NCBI GenBank assembly: GCA_036873755.1
Contig: JAVTVY010018946.1
Location: forward strand, 1-64,000
DNA from: Hanleya hanleyi
Lineage: Eukaryota > Mollusca > Polyplacophora > Lepidopleurida > Hanleyidae
Direction of reading: 5' to 3'
Length of the DNA: 64,000 bases
The notes beneath the pieces were generated by a model that saw nothing but the letters and a program-made list of their open reading frames with translations, made no database searches and was not told the origin of the DNA. The position numbers and the translations under genes are program-made. Below are positions 55,179 through 64,000 of the stretch, one piece after another; the stretch's first letter is position 1, and each line of letters begins with the position of its first letter.

Positions 55179-55309
55179 TTCAAGTTTCACTCGATCCTAT
55201 TTATTTCTCTTAAAAGTTCTTAGTGCTTAATTAATTTCTTTATTTTACGCAAGATATACTAACTGAGGTCTGATTCAAATTAAGTTCTATATAGTAAATG
55301 CTCATCAGG

Positions 55310-55500
55310 AAAAGTGACGAAAGAGCCAACCTCATGTTTCGTTTTGGCGTTCGAATCGATGTCATGTGGGGATATCCAATGAAATGTCCCACACTGTATG
55401 ATGGCGATCACCACTGGAAGTGTATTTCCTTTGACCTCTCACGCTTGCGCATTTGATGGGGTGGGTTTGGAAGACGTAGGGTGACGTTTTTAGATGAGGC
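55310..55500. repeat. Repeat shared with 61150-61490
   Basis: The phrases AGAGCCAACCTCAT..TTTCG, GATCGATGTCA-like and ATGGGGTGGGT..GACGT..GACGTTTTTAGA occur in both places in the same order. It forms the outer left flank of the inverted-repeat structure. Confidence 0.6.
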
Positions 55501-55504
55501 GTAG

Positions 55505-58500
55505 GGGTATACAGATTTTTATGGTGTTCCATTTCGGTCCTTTTTGCGTCGCGCGTCGCAGGCGACGGGAAGGGCGACGTCGCCCTTCCCGTCGCCCTTC
55601 CCGTTGCGTTCTTATAATGTTAAGAGGTAGAACGCGACGCGACGTCGCCCTTTTTAAACGCGACGTCGCCCACGACGTCGCCCGCGACGTCGCCCTTCCC
55701 GTCGCGCGTCGCTTTAATCAACACGACGCGATGGGCGACGTCGCCCACGACGTCGTCCACGACGCCGCTCGCGACGTCGCCCATCCCGTCGGCTTTCCCG
55801 TCGCGTTCTTATAATGTTAAGAGATGGAACGCGACGCGACGTCGCTCTGTTTAAACGCGACGTTGCCCACGACGTCGCCCTTCCCGTCGCCTTCCGATAT
55901 TTTAGGACAAAATCGAGCTGTGCATGCTTAAGGAGCAGCTATTGCGATGGGGGTCGTATGGTGAGGCCGCCATTTCATGAATGAGCTCTGCCACTATCGA
56001 CGAAGAAAATGTCGGCGTAAATGAATAATGCTTTTCCTGCATTATCGTATAGCTTTTAAACGGTGTTAAATATTAGTCCATGCTTGGAATGATACCTGTT
56101 ATGAAATTATCTCTCGGAAAGTCTGTAACTCGCTGTGTTGTACTGTACACATTATATTTTCGCTTCCAAAAGATATGCGCAACCCCCACATCCGTACACA
56201 CTGAATGTGTGTGTGGCTTTTATGTGTGCTTTTATGTGTTTGTGTGTTTTCATTTTTCAGATCCTTACAGTATACCTCGTTATGTTACTACATTGACCAG
56301 GGCGTTGAAAATATCCTTTTATTTACTGCTGTCCAACACTGTATACCGGTACTCAACCTGTCACGTCCGGACAGATTGTAGTAGATCTTTTAGCTTTCAA
56401 TTTAGCAGAGAGAGATAGTCCTATAGCTCTCAAAAAGAAGAAAAAAGAAAGAAATTATGATGGAATTGAAGTCATTTTACTGTGAGAATTATGTTCTCTC
56501 TATTCTTTCTAAAAATTGATTGAAGAATATTAGTTTTTCTGCACTCTTCGAATTATCCGGCATTTCCACGATCGTACTAGACGTTTGACGACAATTGAAC
56601 TTCAAATTTAAGACGAGTTCTTGGAGTTCGGGTAAGTTGCTCTTAACTCATGGCCGTAGACAAGGGGGGCATGGCCCCCCCCCCCCAAATATTTGCAAGA
56701 CAAACAAAAAATAGACGTGTTTGTGAAATACATATTCCCCACTGCGTGTTTGTCAGAGGGGAAAGTGGTCAAGCAGAGGAAACGAGGCATGTTTAAGCAT
56801 ACAGTTAATAGGGGAGTTCCGAATCGCCTTTTACATCTAGACTGCTGGCGCTCGTGTTGTTGTCGATAATTGCATGTATAAAATTCTCTAATCGAACTTG
56901 TAAATCAATGAGAAAATCATGTCCGTCTCAGTGCACCAGCGCGGGCAGTTGCGAATCACTTTGGTAAGAAGCGGATCACGCCATCTAGCGGTCGTTACAG
57001 CCGCTGGGAATATATATATATATATTTTTGTAAAGCCTGAGTGATCATTTATCACCAATATCCCAATAGGCGAAAAATGTGGTATCATATGCCTGGACTT
57101 TGTTGGATTGCCATTACTGAGGCAGAAATTGTTATAGACAACGACGGCCTGATCTGTCTGACCATGCCATATACGGAAACTATCCTCACTAATTAAATTA
57201 ATTCTCTCAGGATTTCGATAGTTCGTTATTTGTTCACGGACGACACCATTCATTTAAGATTGAACCTGACGGACCTGGTTCAATAGAAACCTGTCGAAAA
57301 TATTTCCCCATCTGACCTGATATACTGCATGGAATTCAGATTCAAATTTAAGAAAGTTACTCACACGTTCCATCGTGTTTCTGACAGCTGAACGATATTC
57401 TACTCGCATATTCAAGATTACAATAGATAAACTCTCTAAATGGACATCGGACATCTATTTAGCATCTATATTTGGACAAAAGAAAATAGAGGAAGGACAC
57501 ACAGATATATTTTTCCAATTTTAATAATGAAATCTTTAATTTTGAAATCTTTGGTATGTGTGTGGTGGGGTGGGGGAAGGGGGTGAAGACTACCCCGTTC
57601 TGTGACTTAAAATTATTCTAAAGCAATAACTTTGCCCAAGAGACATTTGTCCGTGTGCAGTCCTCAATGTCACAATTCGTAATCCGGAATTGACATCTCT
57701 AATGCCGCATTATATTACAATGCTGGCGAGTTAAGGGTTATCGCAAATCATTAGATATTGTGTTTGACCATTAATATGATTCAGTCACTGAAACGAATAC
57801 TGAAATTACCACTTAAAGCCATTTTATTTCTCGTAGATTCAACACTTAAGAAATCGCACGCGTTTTTGTCCCAGCGTGAATTTGCCATTGCGTGGTACCG
57901 GAAGCATTACCATGCCGAATTGACCGAGAAACAAACAACGCAGGTCGGTTGTTCGACATCTATTTGGGTCCACAGTAACAGACGTTCTAATAAAAATAGA
58001 AAAGATTTACACAGATGCTTTATTGCAAGAAATGTAAGGCGTTCATTAGGAAAGTGATCCGCAAGTCACCGTGATTCGGAACCCACAAAACTACTGTATA
58101 AATTCCCTCCAAAATGTACAAAACACGTATTCCCTCCAAAACCACAACCTGGATGAGTCGCTGAGCTATTTAGTTTGCACAACGTTTTTTGTGTTGACCA
58201 AGTTTGAGGTTTAATAACCCTGGAAAGAAAATACCCACACATAAAAGCAAGAAAAGAAGAAAAAAAACTGGTTACAACGTGTGCGTTTTAATGTTGAGTT
58301 TTATTCACTGGGAAAGGCCAAGAACGCATCTCCAGTCATCTGGGATCCTGGAGCTTCCGGGGCCTAGGCGGACCCTGGACCCTCGCCTTATTGTGCTGTC
58401 ATAGTATAGCTCTCCCCCCCGCCCCAAATCTGAAAACTTGTCTACGTCCTTGTAACTGCAGGGGTTCTTTCCTCAATTTCAAGAAAAATTCAAATCTCGT

Positions 58501-59785
58501 TGATATGCACTCTTAAGATAATTCATGGATTTTGTTCCAGGTTTTATTCAGGCCATTTGACGGCAATTGTGTTTCAAGGATGATTTTTTTTTATATTTTT
58601 CTTGAAAATGAGGAAAGAATCTCTGCAGTTAAGAGCAACTTACTCGAACTCCAAGAACTCGTCCTGAATTTTAAGTTCAATCGTCTAGAACGATCGTGGA
58701 AATGCCGGACGATTTAAAGAGTGCAGAAGTACTAATATTCTTCAGACAGTTCCTAGAAAGAGTAGAAAGAACAAAATAACTTCAATTCCATCATAATTTT
58801 TTTTTTCTCTTTTTGAGAGTTATGGGACTACCTCTCTCCGCTAAATTGAAAGCTTATAGATCTACACTACAATCTGTCGGGACGTGACAGGTTAAGTAAC
58901 GGTATACAGTGTTGGACAGCAGTAAATAAAATGATATTTTCAACGGCCTGGTAAATGTGGTCACATAAGGAGGTATACTGTAAGAACAACTGAAAAACAC
59001 AAACACATAAAAGCACACAGAAAATCCACACACACATACACGCGTAAATCCAATGGGAATAAAGAAATTCAAGACGATGTACGGATGTGGGGGTTGCGTA
59101 TATTTTTTGGAAGCGAAGATATAATTTGTACAGTACAACACAGCGAGTTGCAGACTTTCCGAGAGATAACTTCATAGCAGGCATCATTCCAAGCATGGAC
59201 TAATATTTAACACCATTTAAAAGCTATACGATAATGCAGGATAATCATTATTCATTTACGCCGACATTTTCTTCATCGATAGTGGCAGAGATCATTCATG
59301 AAATGACGGCCTCGCCATACGATCCACATTGCAATAGCTGCTCCCTAAGCATGCGCAGATCGATTTTGTCCTAAAATACCCGAAGGCGACGGGAAGGACG
59401 ACGTCGCGGGCGACGTCGTGGGCGACGTTGCGTTGAAACAGTGCGACGTCGCGTCGCGTTCTATCTCTTCACATTATAAGAACGCGACAGGAAGGGCGAC
59501 GGGATGGGTGACGTCGCGAGCGACGTCGTGGGCGACGTCGCCCATCGCGTCGTGTTGATGAAAGCGACGCGCGACGCGAGACGGGAAGGGCGACGTCGCG
59601 TTTAAAAAGGGCGACGTCGCGTCGCGTTCTATCTCTTAACATTATAAGATCGCGACGGGAAGGGCGACGGGAAGGGTGACGTCGCGGGCGACCTCGTGGG
59701 CGACGTCGCCCTTCCCGTCGCCTGCGACGCGCGACGCTAAAATGGCCGAAATGGAACACCATAGATTTTAGACGTATAAGTACGG
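55505..59785. repeat. 4.3-kb structure with about 1.1-kb inverted arms rich in GCGACGTCGC
   Basis: The left arm 55505-56665 is inverted at 58610-59785, starting from ATGGTGTTCCATTTCGG on each side. The outer 400 bp of each arm are made of GCGACGTCGC, CGACGGGAAGGGCGACG and CGTTCTTATAATGTTAAGAG units. The inner part holds AGCAGCTATTGCGATG, ATTATCGTATAGCTTTTAAA and TCTCTCGGAAAGTCTG-like blocks. The centre (56665-58610) has only short frames and a (TA)n run. The whole could be a DNA transposon with long TIRs or a secondary inverted duplication. No transposase was found. Confidence 0.75.
56665..58610. other. Central region of the inverted-repeat structure, no recognised gene
   Basis: Minus frames 57454-57254 and 57253-56888 and a plus frame 57758-58057 (containing SQREFAIAWYRKHYHAEL) are open but match nothing I know and lack clear splice context. 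If the structure is a transposon, cargo or transposase remains would lie here. Confidence 0.35.
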
Positions 59786-60930
59786 GAGATCGTAAGGTAG
59801 TAACCCCCAATCCCAAATAAAATGCTTGTCCTAACACAACGCCGTAGCCATGGGAAGTGAGCAGGACTAAGGAGGAGGAGGAGTGAGTTGGTAAGTGAGT
59901 GAGCCAGCTGAGTGGGATGAGTGTGTGATTGGGTCAAGTAACGCTTAACAATTCAACTTTCAATTCTTCTTTCACAAGCTGAAGAATCGAAAATTGAGCG
60001 CTCAACGAATGAAAGATTCAATTGTTTTTATTTGTCGACGAATTGTTAAAGGGATAGTAAACCCTTAATTGACAAAAGTATTTTGTACATGAAAGAATAG
60101 TTCCATCACTGTCTAAAAAGTATTTTTTATTTACTTTTCCGATTTTTTCCAACCAAGCAAAAAGTCGAAAAACTTGGAATGGTGGCCCGTGAGTGCCATT
60201 GCTCATTACTCTTTTTGAGATTTGTCGATGTTATAACATTTCTTCAATCAAATATACTGCTATGCACACTGGAATCTGGACTAGAAATCGATATAGTATC
60301 AAATCTGCACGTCTGAGAGGAACCAACTTTGCTAATTCGCCGATAAAGCAGCGAGGAGTATATATTTCACGTTTTTGCTTTTTGTACTTGTGGGCAGGTT
60401 GTAGTTGAAGACCTTGCACACCATAGTTTCCCAAAGAAGTTGCGTACAGATAAATGTTGGTGAAATGGCAAACAAATATTTTTGGTCCAGTTGCATAATC
60501 TAGGTCCAATTATGTAAATCTATGAGCATTGTTAAGCAGTAATATTAAATCGTCAAAATACTTTCCTATCGATGTCTACTTCCATATTTAGCGAGCATAA
60601 CGATGAGTGTTTCGGAGGTATCTGCAATAATCGAGAGAATGGGAAAATGGAATGGTCGTAACAGACCACCAAACAAACACATACATTAAATGCGTTTTAT
60701 TCGGTTAAAAAAATAGGAAAAATATATAAAAATACTCTTAAACAGTGATGGAACTATTCTTTCATTTACCACATATATGGTTCAAGGGTTTATCGCTTTA
60801 AGCGATTAACAAATAAACAGTTAAATTTTTAATTTTTCGACAACACTGTTCAGCGGTACGCAGAAGTAGTAGAGAATGTGTAAATTGTATCATAATGACC
60901 TTTGAAATTTGCATCCTGCCCGGAAGTGAC

Positions 60931-60990
60931 CTTTGACCTTGTGCATGAGCACAAACAGTATCGGGACGGTGTTAAAGGTCACTTCCGGTT
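60931..60990. promoter_or_regulatory. Palindrome with ETS and DR1 nuclear-receptor motifs (copy 1)
   Basis: CCGGAAGTGACCTTTGACCT carries an ETS-type core (CCGGAAGT) overlapping a perfect DR1 (AGGTCAAAGGTCA on the minus strand). About 30 nt later AAAGGTCACTTCCGG closes a 15-bp inverted repeat. A regulatory role is inference. Confidence 0.4.
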
Positions 60991-62388
60991 AGATGATAGG
61001 CAAATTTATGTTGTGATATACAAAATTCAAATGTCAATGTGACTAATTTATACATTCTATTTTAACAAGTCGGAGCTTGCCTGTGGATTTCCGTGACGTC
61101 ATCAATTCAGGGACACGCAAGTCTCAACGTGTTTTGGTGACGGCGGATACGTCAGGAAAAGCGCGACAGAGCCAACCTCATATGTTTCGGTTTGGCGTTC
61201 GGATCGATGTCACGTCGGGGTATCAAATGGAAGGTCTCACGCTGTATGTTTCTGTGGCGATCAACACCGGCAGTGCGGGGATCCAGACTAGTACCCAACC
61301 ACTGCGCATGACCGCTATCGCTAAGCCTAGTCAATCGGCCCAACCTTATTAGACGACGGCGGCCATTCAATGCGGGGATCGATGTCATTTCTGTATTACC
61401 TTTGACCTGAGGTCATCTCACGCATGCGCGTTCGATGGGGTGGGTAGACGTAGAGAGACGTTTTTAGACGAGACGTAGGGGTATACAGATTTTACACACA
61501 TAAATAAGGGAGATAGCTGCCGTCATAACGCAGTGGTCCCCCCCTCCAAATGCCCGCCATAACACAACAACGCCGTATAGCCATGAGAAGTGAGCAGGAT
61601 AGAGGAGAAGGAGGAGGAGGAAGAGTGACTGAGTGAGCCAGCTGAGTGGGGTGAGTGAGTGACTGGGCCAAGTAACGCTTAACAATTCAGTTCTAAATTT
61701 TTCTTTCACAATTTGAAGAATCGAAAATTGAGCGCTCAATTTTCAATTTTCGTTGTTGCTTTCGCAGGTCAACGAATAAAGCGTTCAATTGTTTTTATTT
61801 GTAGACGACATTGTTAAAGGGATAGAAAACCCTTGAAAAAAGTATGTTGTAAATGAAAGAATAGTTCCATCACTGTCCAAAAAGTGTTTTCCGACTTTCC
61901 AACCAAGCAAAAAGTCGATAAACTTGGGATGGTGACCCTTGAGTGGCATTCCTCATTACTCTTTTTGAGATTTCTCGATGTTATAACATTTCTTCAATCA
62001 AACATACTGCCTTGCACACCATGGCTTCCTAAAGTACAGACAAATGTTGGTGAAATGGCAAAGAAATATTTTTGCTCCAGGTGCATAATCTAGGTGCAAT
62101 TATGTAAATCTATGAACATTGTTGTTAACCATTAAATAAGCAATAATGTTAAATCTTCAAAATACTTTCCTATCGATGTCTACTTTCATATTGAGCGACC
62201 ATAACGATGAGTGTTTCGGGGGTATCTGCAATAATCGAGAGAATAGGAAAATGGAATGGTCGTAACAGATCACCATACAAACATACATTAAATGCGTTTT
62301 ATTCGGTTAAAAAAAATCGGAAAATATATATAAAAATACTCTTGGACAGGGATAGAACTATTCATTCATTTACAGCATACATGTTTCA

Positions 62389-62432
62389 GTCGCCTTTTTG
62401 CTGAAATATTGCTGAACGCGACATTAAACCTT

Positions 62433-62466
<34 letters not shown>
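62389..62466 (-). mobile_element. Short SINE insertion with (GA)n and 13-bp target duplication
   Basis: The insert is flanked by CATACATGTTTCA at 62376-62388 and 62467-62479. On the minus strand it reads (GA)n-AATTAAGGTTTAATGTCGCG, then TTCAGCAATATTTCAGC, the SINE head. The tandem paralogue at about 60770 lacks it. Confidence 0.85.
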
Positions 62467-62470
<4 letters not shown>

Positions 62471-62614
62471 CATGTTTCAAGGATTTATTCCTTTAAGCGG
62501 TCAACAAATAAAAAGTTAAATTTTTATTTGTCCACGACACTGTTCAGTGGTACACAGAAGTAGTAGAGAATGTGTAAATTGAATGATAATGACCTTTGAA
62601 ATTTGCATCCTGCC

Positions 62615-62682
62615 CGGAAGTGACCTTTGACCTTGTGCATGAGCACAAACAATATCGGAACGGTGTCAAAGGTCACTTCCGG
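62615..62682. promoter_or_regulatory. Palindrome with ETS and DR1 nuclear-receptor motifs (copy 2)
   Basis: This is the paralogous copy in the second tandem unit. CCGGAAGTGACCTTTGACCT and AAAGGTCACTTCCGG are both intact, although neighbouring positions have changed. Confidence 0.4.
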
Positions 62683-62989
62683 TCAGATGATTGGCAATTT
62701 TTTTTTTGTGATATACAAAATTCAAATGTCAATGTGACTTATTTATATATTCTATTTTAAGTCGTAGCTTACCTGTGGATTTCCGTGACGTCACGCAAGT
62801 CTCAACGTGTTTCGGTGACGGCGGATACGTCATCAAAATGTGAGTAGTGTAGTAAACATATTGGGAGTTATACGGTATACATACACCTTATATTCTCTAG
62901 AGGAAGAGTAACAACAGAAATTGCTGGTTTTTCATGATATGAATTTCTGAGTCAGATTTCTGCGTGCAACCGAGATCCGAAGTCACATG

Positions 62990-63160
62990 AACGGAACTAA
63001 ACAGGAAGTGCGCATGCGTGGTGACCTTAGATCGGAAATGACATCTAGACTCGAAACAACCTCGTACCGGAAATGACCACTAGACTGGATGTCTGCAATG
63101 CACATGCGCGGTGACAAGCCGGAAATACGTATTGCGCATGCGCGGTGACCTTTATATACA
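62990..63160. promoter_or_regulatory. Cluster of NRF1-like GCGCATGCGC motifs
   Basis: GTGCGCATGCGTGGTGACC, GCACATGCGCGGTGAC and TTGCGCATGCGCGGTGACC occur within 150 bp, alternating with CGGAAATGAC motifs. It reads as a short degenerate tandem repeat with promoter-like motifs. No downstream exon is identified in the window. Confidence 0.35.
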
Positions 63161-63373
63161 ACCCACAAAGTAGGTCAATGAGCAAAAATATGCACTTTAT
63201 ACACTAATGTGCCAGCCGTCTCATTGTTATAGATTGCGATCGTTGAATACATTATGTAAACCGTGATCTACCTTACTTCTTGAAAAAAATAACAAGGCAT
63301 CGGTTCTGAAGTTATGATGTGCACACAATCACATAAACAGTACCAGATCTTGGATGACAGCTGAGACGATTAA

Positions 63374-63800
63374 GGGACTAGAGGACATTCATTTCCATGC
63401 GTTTATGGAGCTACAACATGGTGATTTATCGAATTTTCACAACAAGCTGAATTTCCTAGCAAAAGTGTCCCTCAAAAAAGGATAAAAATAAACAAAACAC
63501 TGCTATCAGACACAACAGAACCATCTGGCGGTTCGATAGAGGGGAAAGCTTGATCAAAATGTTGGTATTCATCCGTATTGACTTTTAACATAAAGGCATG
63601 GATGTAAATGGAAAATGCTTTATACATAAACCTTCAAGAATATTTCCGACCCTGGAAATAGAGCTAGAAATGCTCAATTTATCTGTAATACCGCTAATAT
63701 TCTCTAAGAAAACATGGTGTCACCCCCGTTTTTATTATATATTCAATGAGAAATATATGTGTTAATATTTATATAGCAAAATCTGATATAAACCTATCTG
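63374..63800. mobile_element. Second TTAA MITE copy, truncated or diverged
   Basis: It starts after TTAA at 63370 with GGGACTAGAGGACATTCATT and follows the element at 21949-22700 through CTACAACATGGTGATTT and AATACCGCTAATATTCTCTA to about 63800, where similarity stops. The right TIR is not seen before the window ends. Confidence 0.7.
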
Positions 63801-64000
63801 GCCTAAGCTTTTTGGGGGGGGCCCTGTCCAGGCCTGGGGGGGGGGTGCATTTCGACCCCCCTAAATATTTTTCTTACGCTTTGAGCTAGGGGGCGGAAAC
63901 TCTACCCTTGGGTCGAGCTCTATCAGAAAATGCAAAAAAAATAAAAACAAACAGTGACTTCATATTCAAACTAGGCAGTTTTTGGTCGATTTTTCGGTCA
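63801..64000. other. No gene recognised
   Basis: GAGCTCTATCAGAAAATGCA at 63915 also occurs near 41510 as AAGCTCTATCAGAAAATGCA, so it is another dispersed repeat fragment. Poly-G runs lie near 63815-63845. Confidence 0.4.

Larger units (their letters stand above)
59873..62835. repeat. Tandem duplication with unit about 1.7 kb
   Basis: 59873-61155 matches 61612-62835 in order, from GTGAGCCAGCTGAGTGGG and TAACGCTTAACAATTCA to the CCGGAAGTGACCTTTGACCT block and CCGTGACGTCA. Between them, 61150-61490 is the repeat shared with 55310-55500. Short frames at 60193, 61077 and 62207 have no recognised content. Confidence 0.75.

Noticed and set aside
55494..55814. Arg/Asp-rich 106-codon frame
   Set aside because: It is the translation of the GCGACGTCGC units; a similar frame occurs in the opposite arm (59469-59837).
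1..64000. CRISPR arrays, prokaryotic operons, rRNA or tRNA genes
   Set aside because: The repeats lack uniform spacers, no Shine-Dalgarno-linked gene runs exist, and I saw no convincing cloverleaf or rRNA core; the window is eukaryotic.

Overview
The window looks like nuclear DNA from a marine lophotrochozoan invertebrate, most likely a mollusc or brachiopod. The evidence is GT-AG introns of several kb, no bacterial-type operons, interspersed repeats starting with the (GTGAGTGAGTGAAT)-GGTTTAACGTCGC head that I know from molluscan and brachiopod genomes, and HINE/'pearl'-like repeats with internal tandem units of about 157 bp, known from bivalves. Nearly every long open frame in the window is a by-product of repeats. 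Real coding sequence is short exons that had to be found from splice sites and phase.

Two genes can be assembled. Gene 1 runs on the minus strand from 37160 to 17461. Eleven exons, including micro-exons of 28 and 46 nt, join with consistent phases at every junction and give a predicted 361-residue coiled-coil protein of the C20orf96 (DUF4618) family. The best anchors are the N-terminal DY-xx-W-K segment, the K-EY-xVK motif and the length (human about 363, from memory). Its introns hold most of the repeats between 17.6 and 37 kb. Gene 2 runs on the plus strand from 47817 to 50758. Three coding exons join in phase to a 289-residue, strongly acidic, probably nuclear protein with a KEN box and a basic C-terminus. 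I do not recognise its family. A possible small secreted protein gene lies on the minus strand at 46725-46525.

Layout: 1-7.4 kb has no gene seen, but one good and one decayed copy of a repeat (family B) packed with AGGTCA nuclear-receptor half-sites. 7.8-15.9 kb is a tandem segmental duplication whose first unit carries a 1968-bp Helentron/HINE-like insertion (family A); the second unit keeps the empty site. 17.5-37.2 kb is gene 1, with minisatellites, a hAT-like insertion, TTAA and other MITEs, a fold-back SINE with target duplications, a pogo-like element with its empty site in a paralogous intron segment, and a second family A copy nested in a MITE. 37.8-38.6 kb is an 803-bp element with a perfect 8-bp target duplication. 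40.1-41.5 kb is a decayed non-LTR retrotransposon 3' end. 45.5-46.2 kb holds two MITEs. 46.5-50.9 kb is the secreted-protein candidate and gene 2. 51.2-51.7 kb is a pyrimidine tract. 53.2-55.2 kb is the second good family B copy. 55.5-59.8 kb is a 4.3-kb structure with about 1.1-kb inverted arms rich in GCGACGTCGC. 59.9-62.8 kb is another tandem duplication with paired ETS/DR1-like palindromes. 63.0-63.2 kb has NRF1-like motifs and 63.4-63.8 kb a second TTAA MITE copy.

The most useful discoveries are the reconstructed C20orf96 gene, the unrecognised KEN-box acidic gene, and a set of transposon insertions whose pre-insertion sites survive in duplicated DNA inside the same window.
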